Shown: positions 23,400 to 36,865 of the stretch, one piece after another
Numbering within the stretch: the stretch's first letter is position 1
How the letters are laid out: every line of letters begins with the position of its first letter
Notes under the pieces: model-generated
Seen by the model: the letters and a program-made list of their open reading frames with translations, nothing else
Told to the model about the DNA's origin: nothing
Databases searched by the model: none
Source of the DNA: Oscarella lobularis
Taxonomy: Eukaryota; Porifera; Homoscleromorpha; Homosclerophorida; Oscarellidae
DNA: 64,000 bases
Direction: 5' to 3'
Assembly (NCBI RefSeq): GCF_947507565.1
Contig: NC_089181.1
Span: forward strand, 3,419,614-3,483,613
Translations under genes and position numbers: made by a program

Positions 23400-26173
23400 T
23401 TATGTATTTATTGATTTAGTCACTCGCGTGTTTCTGTCGAGTTTCTTTGTCCAATCGTAGGGATCCCATAGTTTCTTTAGTTGCGATGCCTTCCGCTTCT
23501 GTTCGTCACGTGATTCTCGCTGAGGCTTTCTCCATAGATACGGTTCTTCAAGTTCGAGTAGCCCACCAATGATTTCCTATCACAAGTAATAAGTAAAGTA
23601 CAGTACAAGTGCGCGCTAAGGCAGATTCACACTAGTGACGTAACGTTATCCAAATATGGTCAAGGAGAGTGGTGATGTCACAAAGGCAAGCGTCCAATCA
23701 AGAGATACGTTACGCGTTGCGTTGCTAGTGCGGAGTTTAGGGTGTTCTTACTTGGCCAAAATTCATTGGAAAGGTGCGATCATCTTCAATGACGTGGGCG
23801 TATCCTCCTCCTAAACCGAATTCGACGCTGAAATAGGGCAAGCCTTTAGGAATCTAAATTGACACGTGTCAATGACGTCAATCAATTATTGATTTATTAC
23901 AAACCGATCTGCGAAGTTCTTTCTCTCTCGTGTCTATGAGTTTTTTATTTTGAGCCCACTCCGTTTCGCATTCTAGTATCGCTTTCTAGTACAGTTGCTT
24001 CATAAATTCTACAGTACCAAGTGACGTCACCCCCAACGCGCTAACCTTGAAGTAGAGTCGCGCTACGTGTCCTTCGTTTTTTGGCACAGGAATGCACTCG
24101 ATGACCATGTGAGGATGACGAGACAAGCGAACCGCATTTTCAATAAAAATCACATCCTTTTCCTCGTCAGAAAACATGGCGACGAGTCCCTTCCGAAAAA
24201 TCTAGAAAAAATGAATCAAATCATTGTACAGTAGTATTTTCTTCGTTCATCCACGCACCTTCATTTCTGACCAGACATCTTCATCGAGATTGAGTGTACT
24301 TGTAGCGTGTTCACAGGGAATGAGTTGACAGTGTCCTTCAACGAGTGACGTCACAGATGGCACAGCCAAATAAACCTGAAAAGAAAAATAAAGTCTAAAT
24401 CCCCCACTCCACAAGAAATGATTAATTAAATACCTTTAGTCCAATAGAAATGATGCGTTCCTTTTCGAGACGAGGACTATCTAGAGCCAAATTGCTCTCA
24501 ATCATTCTTTTGTGTTCTAAGAGATAAGTAATAGAATAGAATTTGTATTTGACTTTTTTACCGGTGATTGCTTGTCGTCTTTCGTGCTCGGCGTCCTTTT
24601 CTTCGTTGCGTTGCCGTCGTTTTCCCGCTTTCGAAACGAATTTGTCATCCAACGTGAAATCAGCATTGAGTTTTTCCAAATGCTAATACAAATAGATTAA
24701 ATAAATAAATAAATAAAGTATCATCTACTTACTCGTCCCGTCATGCGAAACATTGGCTTCGTGTAATCTTCACTCGTGCTAAATTTCTCTTCTCTCATCT
24801 ATACGAAGGTCAAGGAAGTCAGAAATGATGATGATGATGATGATGATGATGACGTTTTCTTACCAAGTCTTTAAGGGTATAGTCGTCATCATCTGCAAAA
24901 TATTTCGTTCTTTTGCCTTTCTCATCGTGGCTTGTATCCTTTGTCAAAAGAATTAGATGGGATATTAATAACTGACTGATTACCTTTTCTTTTGGTCGTC
25001 TTCTTCCGTGTCTTCCTTGACTTTGTCCTCCTCTCAACGGTCTTACGTTTCCCTGTCTGTCTCTTGTAGTTAGCAAAATGGTCTCCTCCCCTCCTCCTCC
25101 TCCTCCTCTTTGTCGTCTACTATCACTTCTATCTTGAGATCGATGTCTGAGTGCCTCCAATTCCCTTTTTAATTTTTCAGCCAATTCCTAGACATTCAAT
25201 TGCTATAATATTGGGGTATTTTCACTTTCCTACCGTGTCTCCCATAATTTCTGCTCTCGTGATTTTTGCTCCTAATTTATTCAGATCCGTATCTGTTACA
25301 ATTTCTTCTTCTGATTCTGATTCTGATTTTTCATCATCGTAAGCAATCAACTCTTCTCTTTCATCTCGTTCCTCCGTCCGATTGGACACGTTGAATCTTT
25401 CAAAACCTCGTGAAAGAATTCGTCTATTAGCTTATTGCGCAAAAGGCAACAGTGTTGCAATAATAAAAGAATACTTTGGAATGATGATGAGGATTCTTTG
25501 AAGGCGTCTTCTCTTTCATTTGGCAATCCCGTTCCTCCTTTCTTCCAAAACGGATTCAACTCTCGAGAATCTCGACTTGGCTAAAAATCATAAATTAATT
25601 TTAATTAATTATTTGTGTTGTTTTACATACATCGTATCCAGCAATGTGATCTGTCGTTTTTTCATCGACGTCCTTCTCCTCTTCGTCGCGTCGTATGACG
25701 TCAGCAGCTTTTTCAAACATTGAACTGCTTCCGGGAATTGGAGCAATCATCCAAGCATCTCGACCAATTGGCTTAATCGTCGCTATATCGGCTTCTTTTT
25801 CAACCCACATGTCATCATCATCATCATCATCATCATCCTATTGGCAAGAGAAATGAAAAAAATTGACGCGAGTTCTTGTTTACAAACAACGAAGGCGAAC
25901 CGATTGTTTTGCTGGCGCCGGACTAGTATATTCCTTTTCTTTCTTGTCCTAAAGTCCTCGTTGCTGTCTTTCTTCTACAGTAGAAGAAATGGCGGTCTAC
26001 CTTCTTTTTCTTGTGCTTCTTCTTCTCTTTCTTCTTCCTTTTCTTCTCGTCGCCTCCGTCTGCCTTCGTTTTCTTCTTTTTCTCCTCCCATATCTAGTCG
26101 CGTGTTAGGAAACGAGCCGAAAGGACGGTGTACGGACCTTTTGAAGCTTTGCTTTCCACTTTTCCTCAGACAT
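23400..26173 (-). CDS. CWF19L2: CWF19-like protein 2, splicing-associated
   Basis: Nuclear protein of late spliceosome and intron-lariat turnover. It starts [12 protein letters not shown] at 26173, continues with a very basic Lys/Arg/Glu stretch (EEKKKKKKAQEKEG) and acidic Asp runs, then [20 protein letters not shown] and later the CwfJ domains: HGARLYFK-type beta strands with [18 protein letters not shown], and the C-terminal module [51 protein letters not shown] and TRVTKSINT. Both CwfJ C-terminal regions are present. About ten short introns, one with a MITE copy. 23 bp separate its stop from the convergent stop of DNAAF6. Confidence 0.9.
23626..23733. mobile_element. MITE family 1, copy 3 (in CWF19L2 intron)
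   Basis: Left end TTCACACTAGTGACGTAACG matches the family end; the right end is degraded (CGTTGCTAGTGCGGA). The interior has CCAAATATGGTCAAGGAGAG and GATGTCACAAAGGCAAGCG, the reverse complement of the shared core of the copies at 662-806 and 4843-4954. Confidence 0.75.
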
Positions 26174-26294
26174 GATGACGAAGCTTTAGCGCGCGCAACG
26201 CAACACCGCGTGGCGACTCGTCTCTATAATGAAGAACTACAAAAAAATCAACAAGCAAATAATTGATAGCATGGGAAAGAGAGACAAATGATTA

Positions 26295-28129
<1,835 letters not shown>

Positions 28130-28205
28130 TCCTTTAGCGTGCGTGCGTGCGTGCGTGCCTCTTCTACGTCACACCTACTAAAGCCTACTACTAGCCAATT
28201 TTTTG

Positions 28206-31200
28206 TCAGTCTTCTCCTTCTTCTTCGAATTGCTGTTTGGCAAAGCTGATGAAAACCTGTGAAAGAACGATGACGAAAGAATAAATATAATTAATTAATT
28301 AATTAATTAATTAACCTGTTCCAGTGTCGACTGACTAAAACTGTATTCTTCGACACCAAATCCCACTTTCACTAATTAATAGAGAGAGAAAAGATTAGAG
28401 GAGGAAAATTATAGCGCCGACCCAAAGCAGACTTTTTTCCAATTGAGAAAATGCTTCGGCCAAAGATGAGACGGCTTCACGTGGAACACTGTACGTCGCT
28501 CTATCTCCAAAGCATTCAATCTGAACAGCGCCTGGGAACAGTTTCTTCACGTGATCCATGACTGCGCCCAAAGATTCGGATCCGTGCTCCAATCCAACTT
28601 CCTTTGCAATTGTCGACGCTTGACGTTGAAACGGACGATCAGGGGGATTCTTTTTATCTGCTGTGCAAGATGACGACTCGTTATCGGCAAGAGGTTGGTG
28701 GCTTTGATCCGCCGATATTTTGATTTCCAATTGGTATCCTCTTCCGTATTTGTCTTTCAGATGCTGTGTCGATCCAACGCATCTTTAGTTTATAAAACGT
28801 TTTTTAGTAAGAGAAACGACGACTCTAATGTTGTTACCTTAGAGATCCGGCTACCATAATGCCAACACGTGAGCACAGAGCGTCGGCTTCTTCCATCGAA
28901 TGCGTTGTCATAACAGCCGCTTTTCTCCCCGTCACAACTGCGTTGATAATGTTCCTAGAAGCGAGCAGGTGTCCTGCTTGGAAAATTACACAAAATTACA
29001 CAAAATTACACGATTACCATAGGAAACGTTTTGATGAAGGATCCATTCCTGTCGACGGTTCGTCCATGAGAAGAATGCTTGGATCACCAACCATGCTTAT
29101 CAAGAAACTCAGCTAAAAAACAAAGCCCACGCGTGATTGCTATTGTTAATTAAAAATGTTTAATTTCACCTTTCTCTTTGTTCCTCCGGACAAGGCCTTT
29201 GCTCGTTTGTCAATATGTTCCGTAATTTTCATTGTTTTGCAGAATCTTTTCATTAAAAATGATTGAGTTCAGTTTCGCGGCGGGGAAAAATCACAAATTA
29301 CTTCTGTATCATTTCGTCGACGTCGCTGCTCTCCATTCCCTTTATCAATGCATAGAATGTGAGGTGTTCCCTTAGCGTAAACATAGGCCATAAGGCATCG
29401 AGCTGCGGACAGTAGCCAAGTGATAGAGCAGCTTTTCCCAAATCGTTCCCAAGCTCTTGCCCATTCAAATAAGCCTAAAAAGGTTAGGCGGGCGTTATTT
29501 GTGTGTCTACATTTTCTTATTAATTGCTTACTCCTCCATGCGTTGGCGTCAAATCGCCAGTAAAGACGTTGAGTGACGTCGTTTTTCCGGCCCCGTTTGG
29601 CCCAAGCAAGCCGAAAATCTCTCCTTTTTCGACTTTGAAGAAGAGATTTTTGACTGCCACTTTTACTTTCTCGTTTTTCTTGTCTTTTTTCGATGCACAA
29701 CACTGACACGCGGCGGTGTTACCTCCCTTGACAAACTCTTTTCGTAATCCGCGAATCATGATAGGAACTTTGCTCGCTGATTTGACATTTTCTTTAACAA
29801 AGTCTTCTTCACTTTTGACGTCATCGTCGCCAAGATTGTGGGCAGCGTCGTCGAGAAGACGAGACTCGACATCTTCCGGTTGTCCATTCGTACAGCTAAA
29901 TGAGAAAATAGAGAATAAAACGGAGAGGAGAAAAAGAATAGGTACCATGAACAATAGCCTTGATCGCCAATACTACGCTTATCAAGCCAGTAGAGAGCAT
30001 AAGAGAGAAAAAAGATGTGAAAGATGAGCTAGGAAAACATCACTATAAGTAAGTAAGTAATTAGGCTCAGCTAGCTACTGTATGTGACTCACAATAAGAA
30101 TAGCAGGAGAAATGTGAGACGAAAAGGAGAAGTAGGTAGAGGCAGATAAATCTGTACTATCAGGTCTCAATTGATTGTTTAGATAGACCTGGAAAAAAAA
30201 GAAAAGCAATCTCGATGTTATTATTCCATCGCGTCTAGCAGCTTACAACTGAGATGAAGTAAAGTGGTCCGAGAACAGCGTAAGGCGGAATGAGAACCAT
30301 AAAGACGTAGTGGAGAGCGATGACAACGTCGGGCGAACTGTTATAGAGAATGGCAACAATGATGTAGGGAACGAGACCAACTGTCGAGAGAAGACCGGGT
30401 AAAACGCTTTGTACCGTCTCCATTTTCTTGAAGAGAAACGAGCCGATGTAGACGAAAAGAGATTCGACAGGAAGCGCGAGAAATAGAGTGAGAGCGGCGA
30501 TACCGAGAGCAGGAGGCGCTTCAAATGCTTTCGCTTTGAGCGCCGGAATAAGAATAAGCATGAGAAGAACGGGTATAAGATAGACGATAAGATGAGCTGA
30601 CAATGTTGCGAGCCAATAGATGTGACGTCGAAGGCCAGAAACGCGCATCTGATGATGTGCTCGCACCTAGACAATGATGAAGAGCTAGAGGAGAGGATAT
30701 CTTAATCTATTTATAGTCTATCTAACCTCGCGATCGAAGACGACGTCGGTGGCGAAAGTGGCAGGAATCAAAAGAAAGGATATGCCGAGAATGAGAACGA
30801 CGACGTAGGAGCTCGTGTCAAATGGAACGTCAGGGTTGCTCGACGGAAAAGGAAAATTGTTTATTGATATTTCGCCGCCGACGTTGATTAGACTTTTATA
30901 GATGGCATTGGTGAGAAGGTTGATTCCGATTGGAAGCGAGTGAATGAGAGTGTCATTGTAGTAGGCGAAAAAATTGCTCGGAACGACGTTGTTCGCATTG
31001 CTTGAGAGTAGTCGAAGTACCAACGCTTGAAAGGGTGTTTCGAGAAGATATTGATCAATAGTTTCGCTCGTGAAATTGACCAGACATGTGTCGGTTGATT
31101 GGCGAAGATTTCGTAGCAGTTGGGTAAACGTAGTTGATTCGTTGTTGAGTAAGAGAGCGGATTTTGTAAGAGCATCATTCAGGGCACAATTCAAGTCAGA

Positions 31201-34200
31201 AGTCGGTTGATTTGAGCGCAAATAAATTGACGGATCGAGAGAAAGTTTTTCGGGTTGTCCGAGATTGGTTGAAAGACTTTGAGTGAGAACGATCGCGACA
31301 ATGACCAAGATGGGAGGAAAGAGAATTCGTACGATGATCGTCGACGGATTTCGGATCATCATAAGGAAACGAATCCAAAGGACCGCTTTGAATTGCTGCC
31401 AACTCAAATCCCAATCCGTGGCCACGGCTTTGCTCGCCAACATGACGTCGTCTTCGTTCATTGGAGGGGGTTTTGCAGCCAATTCTGATTCGTCTACAAG
31501 TCCTTCAGATATGTCATTCTCCTCTTCTTTATCGGCGACTTCTTCCTGCTCTTCCAACTGTAAAAATACCTCTTCAAGCGTCGTCATGGAGACCCCGTAG
31601 CTTTGAATGCCTAAATCTGACGAGTGAGAATCGAGAGAAGCAAAGAGTCCTAGAAAAAGAGGAAGGGTTAGCTAAGCATCTATTGTGTGCTACAGTGTGT
31701 ACTGACTTGGAAAGGATGAGACGTCTTCTAACGGAAGTGTATAGGAAACTTCTTGGCCATGAGAACGAGTGAGCTTGGCGTTTTCCACATTTTCTTTGAC
31801 CACCGTTGTGATAGCATCCAAATCAAAATCTTCTTTCGTCACCATTCTATAGAAAAAAGAGAATTCGTAACTGAACTGACTGTTAAGGTTCTCTTACCCC
31901 AGATGATAGCCGACTCCGAAACGCGATTTCAAAAACAACGACGAACCGGCACATTGCAATCTTCCTTTGCTCAAAACGGCTTTACGATCTTTTAAAAAAA
32001 AAGAAAATAAAATCACATACATACGTATGTATCGCGTATTGTACCAGCTAGAATGTCAGCCTCATCCATAAAGTGAGTAGTGAGTAGTATGACTTTTCCT
32101 TTACGTTTATTCTGAAGAAGAGACCACAATTGTCGACGCGAATAGGGATCCATTCCACTCGTCGGCTCATCAAGAAAGAGTATCTGCGCGCAACAACAAC
32201 AATAATAATAATAAACAAACAAACATGATCCTCTACTGTGTGTTGTGTACCTTTGGATTTCCTATGAGTGCCATTGCAACGGACAACTTTCGCTTTTGTC
32301 CACCGCTCATTTTCGTCGCCACCGTATTCTTGTGTTTTGTAAGATCGACTTCGGCCAACGCCTTGTCCACTTCCTCGTCAATTTGCTCTTTAGGAACACC
32401 CTTGATTCCGGCAAAGACGACAAGGTGTTCGCGGCTTGTGAGAAAGTCAAATAAGATGTCATGTTGAGGGCAAATTCCTACGACAAAACCCTCGAAGCAA
32501 TTCCACTTTCTCTCGCTTCTCGTGCACTTACCTGTCGTTTTTCTGATCTGGTCAACATGATTGCTATTTGTAACATCCAAATCGTAGACTTTAGCTCCAC
32601 CACTCGAGCAAGGAGTCAAACCGGTTAGACAGGCAATAAGCGTCGATTTTCCGGCGCCATTATGACCGAGCAATGCCGTTATTTGTCCCTCGTAAAGAGT
32701 CAGATTGAGCCCATTGACGGCGGTAACACTTTTACCTCTTCTCTTCACGTACCGTTTCACTAGTGAATTAATTCTGTGTAATGAAAATATCAGAGACAGT
32801 CTGTATTAGGGGGTTAATTTACTTACTTGATGGCCGCTTTTGATTCTAATTCTCGTGAAACTTTCTCAACAGGAACATCCTCCTCCTCCTCATCATCATC
32901 ATCATGACGCACTGAAAGTGGAATGTCATTGCCATTTGGCGACATATTATCTCCGGTGGTGGTGGTGGTGGTGGCGGATTTCCAATAGCTGGGCAATAGG
33001 AAAAAGTAGAAGGGTTTTGCTTGGCCAAATTCACCTGGTACAATGTTATCAAAATAGAAAGCGAGAATCCAGTAGAGAATGATGTCAATGATGAGCATGA
33101 GAAAAGAAGCACCAATGGGAAAAGACGTGTGAGAACTCGAGACAAAATTGCTAAAATCTGCGCCGCCAAAATAAGAATCGAGAACAACGAGTTCACTGAT
33201 ACCAAAGCCAAAAGCGGTGGGACAGAGAAGGGAGAGAATCCACTTGACCGGCGCTGATATGCTCGTATAAATAGCGAGAAGAACGAGAATGCTGAAAAGG
33301 ATAGTGGCTAAGGATCCCAGTCCTCCAGCTGCCGTTGCTTTGTTGAAAAAAGGCGTGAGCATAAAGGAAAAACTGATGACAGATAAACCGTAGGCGAGAA
33401 ACATGATGAAAATGATGAAAAAGTTGGAATTGGGAAAGAGAGCGAAGACGGATACGATGGAAACAATGATGACGGTGCCAAGCATTATAATTCCATAAGT
33501 GATAAACCACGAAATCCAAAAAGCGCCGTCGGATAAACCCATCATTTTCATGCCCACTTTAATCTTCTTCTCCTTCTCCGTCACTAAATTAACGAGGAGA
33601 AAATTGACGAGAGGTGAAAAGGCCATGACGAGATAAATTGATATAAGACTTTGAAGATACTGAACGGACGGATTGTGAACGACTTTGGGGAACATACACG
33701 ATTGCCCATTTATGGTTTTTATCGTCGTCAAATTTGAAGAATTGTGAATAATGGCCAAATCGAGTGCCGTTTGAAGAGCAGTGAAGCCGGATGTAACGTA
33801 GGAGAAGGCGGGACATTGGGTGCGAACTTGATAAATAGAATAATTGGTCAAGGATGTTCCCCTTGAACGACAATCGGTAGGAAGTGCTTCTAATTTGTTT
33901 GTAGTCGTAATCAAGTCGCTCGAAAATCTCAGCGTATATGACGTCATATTGTCGAATTCGATTCCGATTTGAACTAGCTTGTTTCGATGCATCATTTCTA
34001 ACACTTGCCCATCGCTTGCATTCTTCAAAGGCGGAGCTTCGAGTCCCGCTTTTCGAAGAGCGTCGTCGACGAAAGGAACGTAAACGGGCGGACTCACTCC
34101 AATCACGTTTGGAGTGAAATTGTGAGCGATCGCTTGACAAGGAAACGGTGAAATCGACTCTAAGGGATCGGTTTTGACCAATGCTCGAACCATTGCAAGA

Positions 34201-34346
34201 ATTGCGATCATGTAGATGGGAAAAAGGAGCTCCTGAATGCTTTGTTTTTTGTTTCGAATCTTTATCCAGTAGTTGCGCTTGAGAAGATAGACGCATTGCT
34301 GCCAGGTGCCCATTTCTTCTTTCGCAACCGTTTGACGCAAGCGCAC
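28206..34346 (-). CDS. Full-length ABCA transporter, ABCA5-like
   Basis: Lipid-handling ABC transporter with order TMD1-NBD1-TMD2-NBD2. Exon 1 alone codes 507 residues: [20 protein letters not shown], a long extracytoplasmic loop, [20 protein letters not shown] and five to six membrane helices, ending [23 protein letters not shown]1: [12 protein letters not shown] (Walker A), [15 protein letters not shown] (signature), [20 protein letters not shown] (Walker B), [20 protein letters not shown] and [18 protein letters not shown]2 follows from about residue 830. NBD2: [59 protein letters not shown]. It ends [19 protein letters not shown]. Sequence pattern is closest to the ABCA5/6/8/9/10 group, but the exact orthologue is not proved. 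All ATPase motifs look intact. Confidence 0.92.
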
Positions 34347-34547
34347 TAGATAATGTCTACAGTATGTACTTTGACCTGATGAGCAACACGTGCAACATCA
34401 ACATCCGTGTTTCCTAACCCCTCTCTAAAATTCGTAGTTTGACGCGACAGCGGTCGTGAGCGGCGCACGTACGCGTGGTGCAAGAAAAGATAATTACGGG
34501 ACTTCTTCACGTGTCTGACCAAAAAAACCAATCATCACATAGTGTAA

Positions 34548-36192
34548 CTACAACTCTTTGGCGGTGGAAGCGTAAATAGAGGGAAAAACTCGCTCTAAGT
34601 ACTCATTTCGAAATATGCGCTTAGGGTCCATTTGATTGCGAACGCGAAGAAAATCATCCCAGTTGGGATATTTCGGTTTGAGATGTTTTTCTGTGTCGGT
34701 TAGCATCAACTTTCCCCAATGAGGTCGTCCGTCGAGAAGCTGTCTCACTTCCTCAATAAATTTCATGAACATTTCGTCGACGGGATTGTAGGTGAGACAC
34801 GTGAAAAAGGCGGAGTCTCTTCCTTGGGCCGAACTCATCCATATATGATCAGCCTTCACAAAACGAATCTATATGAAATAATGATAATCATATAGACGCG
34901 ACGATGAGATGAGTTTTTACGTTACTTCAATTGCTAAATTGAATGCCATTTTTGTCATGTAGTGTTTGGCTATTTTCATAAATTCAATCAGTTTATCTTT
35001 CGTCTGTTCAATTGGAACGGAATATTCGCTTTCGGGATGTCGGGGCAGATCGAAGGGAATATTAAAAACGTACGGAGGATAATTAATTTGATCACGAATC
35101 GGCAGGAATCGTCCGCTAGCAACCATAAGGGGACTAAGTACAGTATTGACTCGTGGAAATCTGGACATGAAGAAAGCACTGATCTCGAGTATCCAAACCT
35201 AGACAAACGGGGGTTCAATGATAAATTAAATAATGTGGTGGTGGATACTACTTACACGAATTGTTTCAACCCAGTGTATGACTTGATTTCGACAACTCTC
35301 TTGCGTTCGATTCATTCGATAGACCTGCACCATTCCCGAGTTGATTTCAAACCACAATTTGACGTGATCGGCGCTTTTGATGACGTCAAAAACTCGATCG
35401 ACGACGTCTTCTGCTTTTTCGAGGGTAACGACTTCGTGAAGATTATAGGCCGATTCACATTGAATGGTTATCTCAGTGATAATGCCTAACATTCCAAGAC
35501 TGACAAGAGAAGCGTTAAAAATTTCACTATTCGAATGACGATTGGCACGATAGACCTTTGATTAATTAATTAAATTAATTAATTAATTTTTGAGGTTCTT
35601 ACAATTCCTGTTCCGGAAACGATTTCGAGTTCTACGACGTATGAAGGAATGTTGCCGTAGTTGATTCCCGTCGAATGCGTTGCCGTTGCTATGGTACCGG
35701 CTATGGTTCCACTTGAAATTGATGGTATGACAGATAACCCTAATCCGTGTTTTTCTAACTCTTCGTTTATCTCCGATACGAGAGTGCCTCCTTTCGCCGT
35801 AATTTCTTTCGTTTTCCTATTCACCTTCACTATTCCCGTGTAGCTACTCAACGTCATCATGACGTCACGAGGACTGGCTATGTCCGACCACGAGTGACCG
35901 GCTCCGACGACTTTTAGCTCTCCTCCTCTCTCGTTTACCTCTTTCACTGTTGAGACGATCTCTTCGAGTGACGACGGACGTACGAGATGATCGTACGTGA
36001 ACGTATACCTTCCCTCTAGAGAGAGAAAGAAGAAGTCGCACCTCGCGCGCGCGTGAGACAAAGAGACGCACGCCACCTACCCCAATTCTCAGTCGGAATT
36101 GCTCGTCTAGGATAGAGCTTTCTTGCAACAAAGATGGCCAATGCGATAGCCAGAATCGCCGTCAAAACGGAGCAGCAGGAGAAGCCTGACAT
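34548..36192 (-). CDS. Membrane-anchored L-gulonolactone oxidase-like FAD enzyme
   Basis: Aldonolactone oxidase of the VAO family, the last step of vitamin C synthesis when the substrate is L-gulono-1,4-lactone. The N-terminus (MSGFSCCSVLTAILAIALAI followed by FVARKLYPRR) is a signal anchor. The FAD domain reads YDHLVRPSSLEEIVSTVKEV, LKVVGAGHSWSDIA (the His that binds FAD covalently in rat GULO is present) and SGTIAGTIATATHSTGINYG. The C-terminal ALO domain has WFEINSGMVQVYRMNRTQ and the diagnostic RPHWGKLMLTDTEKHLKPKY, WDDFLRVRNQMDP. An in-frame ATG at 36231 adds 13 residues. Orthology to vertebrate GULO versus fungal-type ALO or plant GLDH is not settled by eye, so no symbol is given. Seven to eight exons. 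Confidence 0.86.
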
Positions 36193-36296
36193 CGTGTGTA
36201 GAGACAAGACTATCCGGGCCCTCATTTCCACAACAATGCAAGGAAAAGAATTCGAATGCTGTCTTTAGAGCATTATATAATATCGACGGGCGGGCT

Positions 36297-36826
36297 TTAG
36301 TTTATTTCAGAAGACACTGTTTTCATTAGTTGACTACCGTTGATTCCCGCTTTGAGACTGTAATATTTAGCAGCTGCTTTGTTGTCGACAGTCAACTGAA
36401 ATCGAGCATATTCAAGAAATATGGCTTCGATTAGCGCAGCTAAATATAGAGCAGTGATCACTCGCGCACAGTCTCTTCTATATGGTAGCGCTTACTTGTC
36501 TCCGGCGCTGTCTCATCGACTACTTTTAAGTCAAGGCAGACTTCAGCAAAGAGTGCAGCCATATCAAACCAACGCATGCTAAAAAAGAAGCTATGCATGC
36601 AGAGTGATGGAGGAACCGTTACCTGTAGAGCATTTCAAGCACTCTCGAGAAAAGGCCCAGAGACAGAAAAAGTAGCAGTGCACTCGCCTGTCAATAAAAC
36701 CCAATAATTATTATTATTTTCTCTCTCTCTCTATGATGTACCTTTTGATTGATTGAAGGTGAAGCCAAATGATCGGCCCATCGCGAGAAGACTTCGGCGC
36801 ATTCTCTCTCGTTTAGAGTCGACTAA

Positions 36827-36865
<39 letters not shown>

